64,000 nucleotides of DNA from Zeugodacus cucurbitae. Its lineage: Eukaryota > Arthropoda > Insecta > Diptera > Tephritidae. The notes beneath the pieces were generated by a model. It worked only from the letters and a program-made list of their open reading frames with translations. It ran no database searches and was not told the DNA's origin. Location of the stretch: contig NC_071670.1 in NCBI RefSeq assembly GCF_028554725.1, positions 59,143,501 to 59,207,500 of the forward strand. The letters run 5' to 3'. The first letter of the stretch is position 1; every line of letters starts with the position of its first letter. Position numbers and translations under genes: made by a program. This document shows, one piece after another, positions 35,868 through 46,700 of the stretch.

Positions 35868-36600
35868 TAGGTTAGGTTAAGTGGTTGTCAAACGACGCCC
35901 CTAGGCCTTTGGGAGGCCCATTGTGACACCACTGGGACTGTGATCCCTCACACTATATAGTCATCTTTGAACCACCCTGTGGTCTTAATAAAGTGAAAAA
36001 GTTCATACAATTTGATATGAGCAACTTCGCCCACATCATCGAGAAAACCGCGCCCAGTAGTTGCAATTCTTTTCCTGTACAGAGCCTTACATCCACATAG
36101 AAGGTGTGTAATCGTTGCTTCCCCTTCTTCTTCCTGACAGCTTCCGCAGTAATCGTTACACGGTAACCCCAGTCTGCTGGCGTGTCTACCAATCAGACAG
36201 TGTCCCGTTAACACCCCTACAAGGGTTATTGTGTCATTCCTCTTAAATTTCAATAAGCGACATGTGCGACTCTTATTCCACTCAGGCAACGTTTGTCTAC
36301 TTACGGAGCAAGTCGTTGATTGTTTCTATTGTGATTCAGACGTATCAACAGAATGTTTATCTATTAGATATCTGCACGTTGCCTAAGGTATATAAATTCC
36401 CTCTTTATTAGCATCCAACTGCAGTGTTGTACCCAATCTGGCTAGTTCATCTGCTACACAGTTTCCAGGACCAATTGGAGGTGTATCGTGAAATATTATG
36501 TCATTGTCATTAAAGCATTCTTTCACTATCTCTCAATGTTTGTCCACTTTTCCCATTTCCCACTCCTCTCTAGAGGGGAAGTATATGTGTAGGTCCGAGT
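35868..36600 (-). mobile_element. RNase H-type LINE 3' end, longest copy
   Basis: In minus sense the segment reads GPGNCVADELARLGTTLQL, the end of an RNase H domain (the GNxxADELAR block). A gap with stops follows, then LTGHCLIGRHASRLGLPC, NDYCGSCQEEEGEATITHLL and CGCKAL, the CxxC...H...C block, to a stop at 35948. A 3' UTR and a CCTAACCTA-type tail end near 35870. This copy shows that the family carries RNase H, as I-clade LINEs do. Confidence 0.7.
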
Positions 36601-39600
36601 TTAGATTCATTAAATTTACCCCTAAATACATCAAAAATCTTCGGAATCACCCAGGATAACCTACTGTGGTCCGTTGAATCAACAAGAAACCTTATTTGTT
36701 TATGATTCTATCAATTTCAAAAATAGAAGCATATATACATATTAATAATAATATTCAGTTAATAATATTCAGTTCAAATCATAGTATTGTCACCTTACAA
36801 AATCTCTTTTCCAAGGTACATTTGGTGAATTTGAAAACAGTTGTATCCCAGGAATTTAAAGAAATCTTTTGAAATTAATACCTTATTTTTATTTTGAAAA
36901 TGTATAAGGTATCTAGAAATTAGTTCAAAGTTCTATGTTATCTGAAATGCCAATTTTGTCACAAGTCAGCTGTCACAAAATTCACAATGTGGTGAATTGG
37001 AAGGGGTGATGTTTTTAATTTGTTAGTTGTGTGAATTCGCCATTAAAAAAATTTGGCTAAGGATGTCTTTAAGGTTATGTAGATGGGAGGCTCTTGTTCG
37101 AATGTGTTATCTTGTTGAATTTTCCACCTATCAATTTTAAAAGTTAAATCTGCATATTCAGATTAAAAGACATTGGTCTTCTTTGCAGGAAGAAATCAGC
37201 AGAAATATCTTAAGTGTTGCATAACCGTTTCGTATTTACTTTAATACATTTATTAAATAATAAGTGAGTCTGATTAGAGAATTATATAATAGATCCACAT
37301 CTAATTGTTTATATATAATACAAATTATATTACATTAAATATTATTTCACATATAATTGCTGCTTTTATCTATATTAGTCTATAACATAGAGTTTACTGA
37401 CATTATTAGCATTTAATAACGCGCAACATATTCATGCAAATTGCGAATGCGACCACTCCTCAATACAACTATCATATGACACTTATTCCCCCCAACTTCC
37501 TCTGACCACACACAACACACACACTCATTTCGCTTTCAATCTAACTTTTACTTTTAATTACACACACTCATTTAGCGACTAGTCTGGCGACTTGACGCAA
37601 TTAAAAGCGCAATAAAATCAGCTACAATAATAACAACAACACGTTGTTGCAACATCGCTGCAATGAGTTTTAAATATCCTTCGGGCCACACGCTTCCTAC
37701 TGCAAGCGAGTAGTTTACAAACAACAACAAAAGTAAAGTTGACAAGTAAAAAAGTAAGAAGACAAGTAAATAACCGCTAAACAGCGCATAGCGAAACAAC
37801 AAAAACAAATATGCAAAATTTCGCATAAACACCGCGGTGGTGTGCTTGTGTGTTTGCTGATTTCTGGTTTTGCGAGTTCTTTTCCGTTAAATTTTGCGCT
37901 CACAACGACTGATTCATTACGGCCTGAGGCAGTCATACAATAATCGATAGCGGAGTCAGTGGTAAAGCAAAAATACAAAAACAAAAGTAGTGAGCACATA
38001 AACAAATTGAAAATAAAAGTAATGTGTGCTGTTTAGGCACCGGTTTTCGAAAAACTGTAAATAATCGATGCAAGCAGATACAGATATATATGTGAATGAA
38101 TGTGTGTGTATTTCGCTTTCGGCCGAAAGACAACTTGTTTTGTGAGCTTTTTTCATTTAATATTTTTATTTTTTTTTTTTTTTGAATTTTTATGATTTTT
38201 GTTTTTGGTTTGCTATTGATTTCTACTTTTCTATTTTGTGTTGTGGGGTTTCTTAAAAGCTTGGTTCTCGGATGCTGCTAGCCGTTAGTGAAATGAAAAG
38301 TAGAATGCTATGATTGATTTCAGCTTTTGTGTTAAGGTTATGCTATTGTTAGCCATATCAAATATATCTATACCTCATACAGAACCTGTCAAGAACTCAA
38401 AGAAATGCAAAATTAAGTACAAAATGCGTCAGCAAGAGTAAAAATTATGCTCTCTAATTTCAGTGCTTTTATTAAAAATTATAAAAATAATAATAAAAAA
38501 ATCATGCAAAAATTATAAAATATAAAATTAAAAAAAAAATTTCGTGAAATTCAAATTTCTTTGATTTATTATAACTTCTCCATCTGCTGTGGGATTCTTG
38601 TTACCATTTCTGGACAAATTATTTAACCGGCAAGTGTACTTTGCTGCCTTTGTTTTTAGCGCATGCGTGTGTGTTTTGAGCGCCCACTCAACTCAAATGT
38701 TCACTCTACCATGAAGCAAAAAATTAAAAAAATAAAAAAAACAAAATATAAATAAACAAAATAAAATAAATATATTTATTAGTTCATTGCTACTAAATCC
38801 ACTTCTAGCCAGTTCTTTGTTTGTGCCACAGCGCATTTATTACAAAATTTAATAAATATGTAATAATAAATATTTCGGAGTCGAAAAAAACCGACTTCTG
38901 TTGTAATACTCCGTACTTGGCGCATAATTGTGCGAATTGTAGTGGAAAATAGCCGCAACGAAAAATTACACAACCAACAACTAATCACTTAAACTTTGTA
39001 GAATTCTATGCCATTAGCAAGCTAATTTACGCTTACGTTTTCAAAATTCTTACATAACAGCGGGTGGTCTGCAATTGTTGTTGTTATGGCACTAGTCATT
39101 CTAAGTCGCGTTCCAAAGCATTTATTCATTTTAGAAGTTACTTTTTGCTTAATTGCCGCTTTGATTTGCTTTGGACATGCAAACTTAAGCGAACTTTTTT
39201 GCGTAGAACACGTGCGCAGCTTTTATAAAATTTTTTTTTGTTCGAAAGTAATACTTAATTTAATTTATCACAGCTTTTTAAAACTCAGCTTGAAATGTGA
39301 AAATCGTAAGGAAGTGTTTTGCGTTTTTTTCTGGAACTCCTAGAAGTTTAAGTTATAGTTTTAAAGCAGTTAATTCTGATTCGCTTCGACTCAAGACTCA
39401 TAACATTTGCAATGAGTAATAAAACAAGAAGAGATAATGAGAATGAATATAAAAGGAGTACTCAAATTAAATGTGTTCAGGAAGATATACACTTAAATAA
39501 GTTTTATTCATTACTTTTTTTATTACACCCATGTATATGACCATATCTATTCGCATGTTTGGGAGAACTGTCTTGTCAGTTTTGTCTACATCTAGTTATC

Positions 39601-39836
39601 AATATATTTCATATTTTTTATCTATCTAAGTATATTTATAAGATGAAGGATCCACCTGACAGGTGTCGCTAGAGACGAAATATTGAAGACTGTATTTAGT
39701 ACCGATTCATGATAATAATTTTTGTTTATTCGATGTCCTTAGTACAGTCTTAGTAGTCTATAGAAGGCAAACTAGCAAGATAGCTGCACCATTAGGAACA
39801 AATCTTTAATGTACATTGATATTTAAGTGAAGTGAA
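36601..39836. other. intronic non-coding DNA
   Basis: AT-rich, with homopolymer A/T runs (38160-38185, 38515-38540) and a direct repeat of AATAATATTCAGTT at 36750-36780. No supported gene. Confidence 0.5.
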
Positions 39837-39865
39837 CCCCCTTAAAGGGTTACTTTAAGGGGGTT
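39835..39865. repeat. 13-bp perfect hairpin at a MITE boundary
   Basis: AACCCCCTTAAAG and its inverted copy CTTTAAGGGGGTT are separated by 5 bases. The right arm overlaps the TTAA and left end of the element at 39859-40266. The hairpin may reflect two element ends meeting head to head. Confidence 0.7.
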
Positions 39866-40266
39866 ATTCCAACTGTGTTTTTTCATTCTTTCCTTCATCG
39901 TTGCTTAAAACGGCTAGACCGAATGACTTCAAATTTGTTGGGTGCACTCAGCAAACGCATGAAACGCTCTTTTATCAATCAAAAACTCTCAAAATTTGGA
40001 TTTCTTTGTAGCAAACAACTAAAAAGAAATGCAAAATTCGCATTTCATTCAAATGTCTACCAAAAGTCTAATTCTTAGTATATTCATTTAGTCGTAGTAA
40101 CTAATGTTCTAAACAATATTTTTAGCTAAAAATTTATATTTATACTGTCGAAATATATGATATACATATATATTATGTTGTTAAACTTAAGTTCTATCTA
40201 ATTACTGGTTGTAAAAAAAATTCTAAAAAATCGCTAAAAAACGGCCCGCCACATGGGATGATCCCC
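39859..40266. mobile_element. piggyBac-like MITE, 408 bp
   Basis: TTAA lies at 39855-39858 and 40267-40270. The left end is GGGGGTTATTCC and the inverted right end GGGGATCATCCC. The 67-residue frame inside is not transposase-like. It belongs to a different TIR group from the elements at 25835 and 31405. Confidence 0.6.
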
Positions 40267-40270
40267 TTAA

Positions 40271-41405
40271 GTAAAAATATGTCATTATCTTCCACTGTTT
40301 TAAAATCTGGAATAATCTACGAAAATCTAAAGATTATCCTTACAAAGATTATTTTCGGCCGGTAACATAAAAAATCCACAATATAATTTTGATGACTCTA
40401 AAATGAAGTTGATCGAGATGGCTGAAACTCTAAAGATATCAGAGAAACGCTTTGTAGAGCTCTGACTAAAGAGATCGCCATATTTGATCACAAACGAAGC
40501 AAGGTGTAGTGTTTAAAAAATTGATATATTTGGCTTTAATGACTCTTTCCCGTTCCCAGAAAACCCAAAAAAATATTGCTAGAAGGAAGTCACCGCCTCT
40601 CAGGCCAAATGTATTACTAAAAAGGCTAGTATCTCACTAGTGAAATATACTATGCCTTAGAATTCCTCTTTGAAGGTTTTCATATCATCTAGAACTGTCA
40701 GATTCGGTAGAGCAAATGTTTAGAAAACCAATGGAATCCTTTTCAGCGAGGAAATTTTAAACAGAATTTTTCGTTTCGCCATAGGAAGTCTCTTAGCAAT
40801 TATATCACTTTCACCATTGTGATATTTAGAGAAAGCTCTTTGCATATGATAGCGACGTTTTGTGAAGTTGATTGGTCAGTCTTTCATAGAAATTGTATAA
40901 CCTTACTTTTGCATAACAATTTTGTTCTAAATAGTATTTGTATCGCCTAGCCAAAATCATGCCACAATCGAAATTCAACAGTTATATTTAATATCAATTT
41001 GAATTTTATAGAAAAATAGCCCTTCAGAGGATAAGCGTCAGAGAAAATCTCTATCTATGAACATATCATTAACTTTGGTTAGGTTTCGGGATTGATCGCT
41101 TCGTTGGAGATCGCGAAGACGCATTTGATTAGTTGAAAAATCAATTCTTTGTGAAGCTGAAAACTCATAGCTTTGAAACTATAGATTCTCATGTATCAAC
41201 GAAGCAATTTGTGACTATCACAAATATGTATTAACAACTAATTTCTTTTCCAATAACACAAAATGTCAGTCGATGAAGTAGTTATAGACCTCACATACAC
41301 ATATACATATGTACCGTAGTACTTAACTATATTCGCATTCGCATTAACTACAATTTACTTTCATTTTCACAACAGCAACAATAATTGTCTGAATGTCTGA
41401 CTTAC
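40271..41405. other. intronic non-coding DNA next to the furrowed donor
   Basis: No recognised element. It ends at the GTAAGT splice donor of furrowed exon 1. Confidence 0.5.
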
Positions 41406-41568
41406 CTTGACAGTTGGCAACGGCCAATGAAGAAATCAGCAACACTGCAACTGACAGCTTTGCCAATGCGCGCGACAACGCCACACGTTGCATAGACATT
41501 TGACATTTGCGCGGACGAAGTGCAACTGCGGTGTCCATATGTTGTTGCTGTTGTTGTTTGCGCTGCAT
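41406..41568 (-). CDS. fw: furrowed exon 1: start codon and signal peptide
   Basis: This is the first coding exon, 163 nt or 54 codons plus one base. The first ATG in the frame is at 41568, and the frame is open further upstream without another ATG. Internal methionines at 41538, 41499 and 41493 are alternative starts. A Gln/His-rich, basic N-region is followed by a hydrophobic core (LSVAVLLISSLAVANC), a typical signal peptide with likely cleavage near AVA/NC. The donor CAAG|GTAAGTC is strong and leaves phase 1. The phase-1 overhang G joins TT of the acceptor at 1350 to make a Val codon just before CGQPAV, so signal peptide and first sushi domain join in frame. The promoter and 5' UTR lie to the right, but I could not fix a transcription start. 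Confidence 0.75.
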
Positions 41569-44150
41569 TGTAGTTACTGCTTTGTGGAGTTGTGAAAATT
41601 TCACCGAATTTTGTTTTAAAATTATTCGATTTTTTTCTGTTGTGGAAAATTGGTGGCACTGCAACGTTGCTGCTGCTGTTGATGAGCTTGCCACAGCTCT
41701 TGTTGCAAGCAATCGATTGTTAGTGTGCGGCTTGCCACAACTGGTGCAGCTGTCGTGTTTCGTGCTTTTCGCACAGGACCGATAACGAAATGTTGTTGAA
41801 CTGTTTGTTGTATGGAAATGATGTAGGCGAGGTGCGAGACAATAACAACAATAATAGCAACAAATAGTTGGATTTTTTTATTTTTAAATTTATTTTATTT
41901 GGTTTTGTTGTTGGTTTTTGATCTTTTTATTGTTGTTTTTTCAATTTTATTTGTTTTTATATTTTTTTGTGGTTGTTACCGCGTTGGTTTTTGCTATTAG
42001 TCTTGCGTTGCACGTTTCGTTGGCAAATCGCTTGCCTCTATTAAATACTATTACACTCGTTATTTTCGTTAATGCGTTTTTTTTGCTTTTGTTTTTTTTC
42101 TGTTTCTGTTTTTGTTTTAAATTTTTTCTTTTATTTACCGACTGGTATGTGTCTCTCTTTAAGTTACTTGTGCGGCTTGACCAACTTGTAAACTTTAGTC
42201 GCTGTCGGCGATTATGTGAGCAACAATTGCTGTTGTTGTTCTTGTTGTTGTGGTTGCTGTTGCATTTGCATTCGTGTAGCTTTCGGCATTTTCAGCCATT
42301 CACCAGCTCACTTTAAACGCTCATGTGTGATCAGGCGCGCGTAATTAATTTTATTCGTTGCGATTTGATAATCGGCTGTTGTTATTGTTGTCTGCCGTCG
42401 TTTCGATTATATTGTGATCACAAGTGCCTGTATATGTATTTTATTCACAACAATTATTTATTTATACATTTATTTGGTTGTTGTTGTTGTTGGTCAAACT
42501 ATTTCACTTCACTTGCTGTAGTGTCGCTGCAAAGTAAACACACAAACAAAGAAATTGTAATGAAACAAACATTCAAGGCTGCGTTTAGTACACACCGCGA
42601 CATATACTTAAAATGGGCGCATTCACTTGCATTCACACGCATGCAAACATTTTTCGTGAATTCGCAAAATGCAAGCGAATCGCATAAATATTTAATTGAA
42701 TTATCTGCGATTGCACTTTGCATACAATCAGTTAGTGCGCTGAACGCGCTTGCAGTGTGAACTTTTCAAAATATTCACAGCCTTTACATTTTAATTCAAA
42801 TTCGCATGAAGTTTGTGTCTTAAGTCTTTTGATTTATTGTCTTTTCGGCGATGTGATCTGTCGGCGTCAGAGTTTAATGAATTTACGGCAGGCTGGCAAA
42901 AATGTTTGTATTTCCCCACGCTTTCTATGACTAGCAGCTAGCTAGCTAGCAGGCTGGCAGGCAGCTGCAGCTTGACATGACTTGAGTGACAGCTTTTATG
43001 CACTTCAAACGTATTAAGGCTGCAATTTGCTGTTTGAACACTAAAATTCTAATAAATCTCACTGAAATATTGCTAGAGATGAAAATTGTGCTTGACTAAA
43101 AAATCATTTGCATTTTAGAACTTAATAGTTGATTAAATTATCTTAATGTGAGGTCAAGTTTTTTTAAAGTAGACAGTTGAAAGAGTCTCCAAAATGATGT
43201 TTAACTTCCCAACCGGCTTAACAAAAAATTTTAAGTATTAAAAGCTGTAAGGAAATAAGCAAATTGTGGACTTTGCATAAATTTTACTAAATTTATTTAA
43301 TATTCTAATGGATTATGTATTATTTTGCTTAGGCTAGTCAGCACAGAAGGTTTTACCAACCAAAAGCCGTGAGAATTCTTCAAACTTAGGAAAGTATTGT
43401 ATTCTCATATCTTTAATCTTATTAAGAACATTATATATATTACTTAAGAGGCTAGGAAGGTGATATCAGCACTCAGCAGAGCTTATAAATATTTTTCGCA
43501 AATTTTTTGGATAGTTAAAAAAGTTAGGGGGTCTAATTTGAACCATTCTAAGGTTATTTTAGGATTTCATATATTTGTTAATCATTTTGTAATATTCAAA
43601 TATCATTCACAACAATTGTTGATGTGAATTTGAATAATAAAGTTTTCAACAATTAGTTAAGAAATTAATTTTTTTAAATAATTTTTGGACGGATACTTAT
43701 TTTTAACCCAAACTTTGTATAATTGCCTTATTACTAATATGCCGATTGTTATAAAGCTAAACTGGAGTTTTCCCTATGAGTAATGAGTACTTATATTACG
43801 TAGCCCTTTGGCTAAATAAAACCAAAGTTAAACTAAAATCCTGTCGGATCCTTATGTCGTGGAGACTCCAAAAGTCTACCCTCACATTCAGGTGATACCG
43901 GTTACGATTTGGCTAGTTTGTGTGCCAGGCTACAGAGGAATCCGAGGTAATAACGTAAGGATGACAAGGATACGTTAGTATTATTAATTACAGTAGAATG
44001 GGAACAAGTAGAATGACTACTTATTCTTTCGTGGTATTCTACTAGACATTCCGGCTTCAGCTTAGCTTTGGTCAGTCGCAAGATTCTACTGACCCACAGA
44101 AAATCGTGAGACGTCTAAGAAGCTCTTCGCTCTAAATAATAAATCATTAT
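41569..44150. other. upstream region / probable 5' UTR of furrowed, then non-coding
   Basis: The first few hundred bases (to about 41790) read as a plausible 5' UTR in minus sense (CAACA-rich, no ATG in the start frame). Long Leu/Phe/Cys-rich plus frames at 41918-42316 come from TTG/TTT simple sequence. An AGCTAGC run lies near 42938. No promoter motif could be fixed. Confidence 0.4.
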
Positions 44151-44154
44151 TTCA

Positions 44155-44420
44155 AGGGGTCATTGTCCCAATAAAAATTGTATCGGATGGTAGCTGCAGA
44201 AGTTTCTTAGAACAAGACGAGGCAGAATCATCTTGCGGAAGGAATGCCCCGCCTATGCGAGATCGATACTAAAATTCCTTGAATCTCCCTTTTTGAACTA
44301 CCCTGCGAATTTGCGGATTTAGAAGTAAAAAAACGTATGCAGATTTGTGGACGGTTCACGGCGTATTGACGAATCCTAATATCTTTTTAGGGTTTTTCTG
44401 AATTCACAAAGGACCCTAGA
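44155..44420 (+). mobile_element. RNase H-type LINE C-terminal fragment, plus strand
   Basis: The translation VSDGSCRSFLEQDEAESS is followed, after a frameshift, by KECPAYARSILKFLE, the Cys block seen in the other copies. It is highly decayed. Confidence 0.5.
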
Positions 44421-45950
44421 CTATAAGGTCTAAGTGTATTCCTTATCTTGTGGGGAACAGGTTTTGATAGAAAATCCTAATATAGCTCCCAAAGAAAATA
44501 AGGAGAAACTGCATGCATTTGAATAATAACATAATTCCATCGATATCGATTGGAGAAAAGAACAAGATTGCTACCCAATGTGCGTCCGATTAACTTCTTT
44601 TCGTACATGATCTTTTCAAATACACCATTACAACTTCTTCCGGGGTGTAGAACGTCAGTCGTGCCGACACTGATAATTGTTTTTATGATAAATCAGTCGC
44701 ATTTATAAATTGAATTTACCTTTATAGCTCCAATAAAAAATCAAAACGAAAATATGTGTGACAGAATGCCGAAATTCGAATATAATTTTTCATTCACTTG
44801 ATATTCATGATACAAATTTTTCTTTCGTGTGGAAATAAAAATTCATGGGAATGCTTTATTCACATGAAATTTACAATAAGGCTGCATATTTTTTTATCAG
44901 AAAATCATCTTCCAAGCATTGCGAACATTGTTTTATGAAGCGATATTTTTTAAAAAATATTTTCAAATAATTAGGTTTGATAAAAAAATTGGAAATTGGA
45001 AGTTGTTACATATCAGCAGCAGTTTTGGTCATATTTAAGTATTCATTACAATGTAAAAGTTGATTAGTCTATCTGTCTAGTGAGTGACTGTGTCAAACAA
45101 AACAGTTCAACATTACCCCACTTCAATATTACTACCAATCAGTATCACCTGGCAACTCTAATTTATGCATATTCATAATTTGCTAGTAGAACTTTCATTA
45201 AAACAACGTTTGCTTGTCAATAAAATATACAAAATTATTGCAGTAGACCTTTAATAAAAATAAAATACACGGAACGAAGTCCGAAGCAGCACTGCAGTGT
45301 GAAAACCGGCACCATTCCGGATGTTTATGAGCAATTCTACATGAAATACAGACAGAGACTTGTTTTTTACTGACGTTAAACACCGATATGTGTATATATA
45401 ATTTGATTGATAATAGAGTAATATTTTAGTCGAGTTGTTTGAATTAATAATTTTTAAGTGATATTTTCACTACATTTGAAACCTGTTGAAAATAATTATT
45501 TTATATTTATACAATGTTTCAATCGTTGAATGCATTTAGTCGTTTAAATATGTGGAAGAATAATAAATTTGAAATAAATGGAGATTTTTTCTTGAAGCTC
45601 ACTATTTAATACTCAGTGGCTCTATACTAATTATGCTTTATTGATTTGTCTCATGTGAGTTACAAAATATTTAAAAATTCATATGAATGTGATTTAACTT
45701 TGCAGTAAATAGAATAAAGGCAGGCTAATTAAAATTAAGAAAAACTTTTATTTTTTTTTAGATATATGTACATATATTCATAGATTATCTTATACATGAA
45801 AATTAAAAAAAAAAATAATAAAAAAATTTTTGTTGCATTTTTTCGTAGAATTTAAGACTTCTATCCAGTTTAAATATAAAAAAAATTCTTGTGAAGACAA
45901 ATGCGTGCAGAATGAGTTAAACTCTCATTTTGGTAAACAAAAGTGTCGTT

Positions 45951-46536
45951 GAAGTTCGCTGCTTAAGTCTTTTGTTCGAAATGGAATAATAGTTAAAAGG
46001 CTAGATTTTAAGCTGAATTTGAATTGGCATGTAAAATAGAAAGAAATAAAAGTGATAAAAACACTTCAATTTTTTTTTGTGCAAATAACTTGAACCAAAC
46101 ATTTTGAACATAAATATAATATAAAATATATTTTTAATATTCGTACTTCAACAATGTAATTTAGAAAACTGGAAGAGCTGAAGTAATGTCAATTTATTAT
46201 ATTTTCAGGCTATCAAGCCAACAAAAAGGTTTTAAAGGTTTTTTATAAGGTTTCATAGTTAGTGAGATAACCTTAAGTTTTTTCCTAATTTTTAGTTCTA
46301 GTGAGTACTATCAAAATCTCATATTAGAGTATTAATAGCTACGGTATTCCTGCCTTCAAAATTTTTTCAACTGATAATGAAAATTTCGTATAATACAAAA
46401 TAATCTCAAAGTTCGTTGCTTAAGTCTTCTGTGCCATTGCATGATAGATTAGAAGTTTGTCGCTTAAGTCTTTTGTTACAGATTTTTAACCTAGAAGTGA
46501 CACGTAGTCAAAGTTCGTTGCTTCAGTCTTTAGTTT
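45951..46536 (+). repeat. cluster of four short repeats (core GCTTAAGTCTTTTG)
   Basis: Copies at 45951-45974, 46407-46431, 46451-46477 and 46509-46536 share the frame AAGTT(C/T)G(T/C)(T/C)GCTTAAGTCTTTTGTT, with the last reading GCTTCAGTCTTTAG. All are on the plus strand, with unrelated AT-rich sequence between them. Two further copies lie at 13774-13794 and 42808-42831. Confidence 0.65.
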
Positions 46537-46567
46537 ATTTGGAGTTTTTAAAGAATATTTTGAAATA

Positions 46568-46700
46568 CAGTTGAACTTCCGTAACTTGAATCACCATAAT
46601 CCACAAAAAAAAAATAAAATAAAAAAAGTGCTAAAGAGACTACCGAGTTACGGAAGGTCATTGATATGAAAATTTCACTTCTCTTGATTTTCGAACAATA
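46568..46700. mobile_element. pogo/Tigger-like MITE, partial
   Basis: The left end CAGTTGAACTTCCGTAACTT follows a TA. The interior words ATAATCCACAAAA and CCGAGTTACGGAAGGT match the fuller copy at 59685-59857. The right inverted repeat is missing. Confidence 0.5.

Larger units (their letters stand above)
1351..41405 (-). other. fw: giant first coding intron of furrowed (about 40 kb)
   Basis: The intron runs from the GTAAGT donor at 41405 to the TTACAG acceptor ending at 1351, with matching phase 1 on both sides. It carries most of the mobile elements in this window. No other fw-like coding exon was seen between the two. The length is inferred from joining the two exons, and an unrecognised small exon inside is possible. 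Confidence 0.65.

Noticed and set aside
41918..42316. 132-residue plus-strand open frame
   Set aside because: It is Leu/Phe/Cys-rich sequence produced by TTT/TTG/GTT simple repeats, with no domain and non-coding composition.
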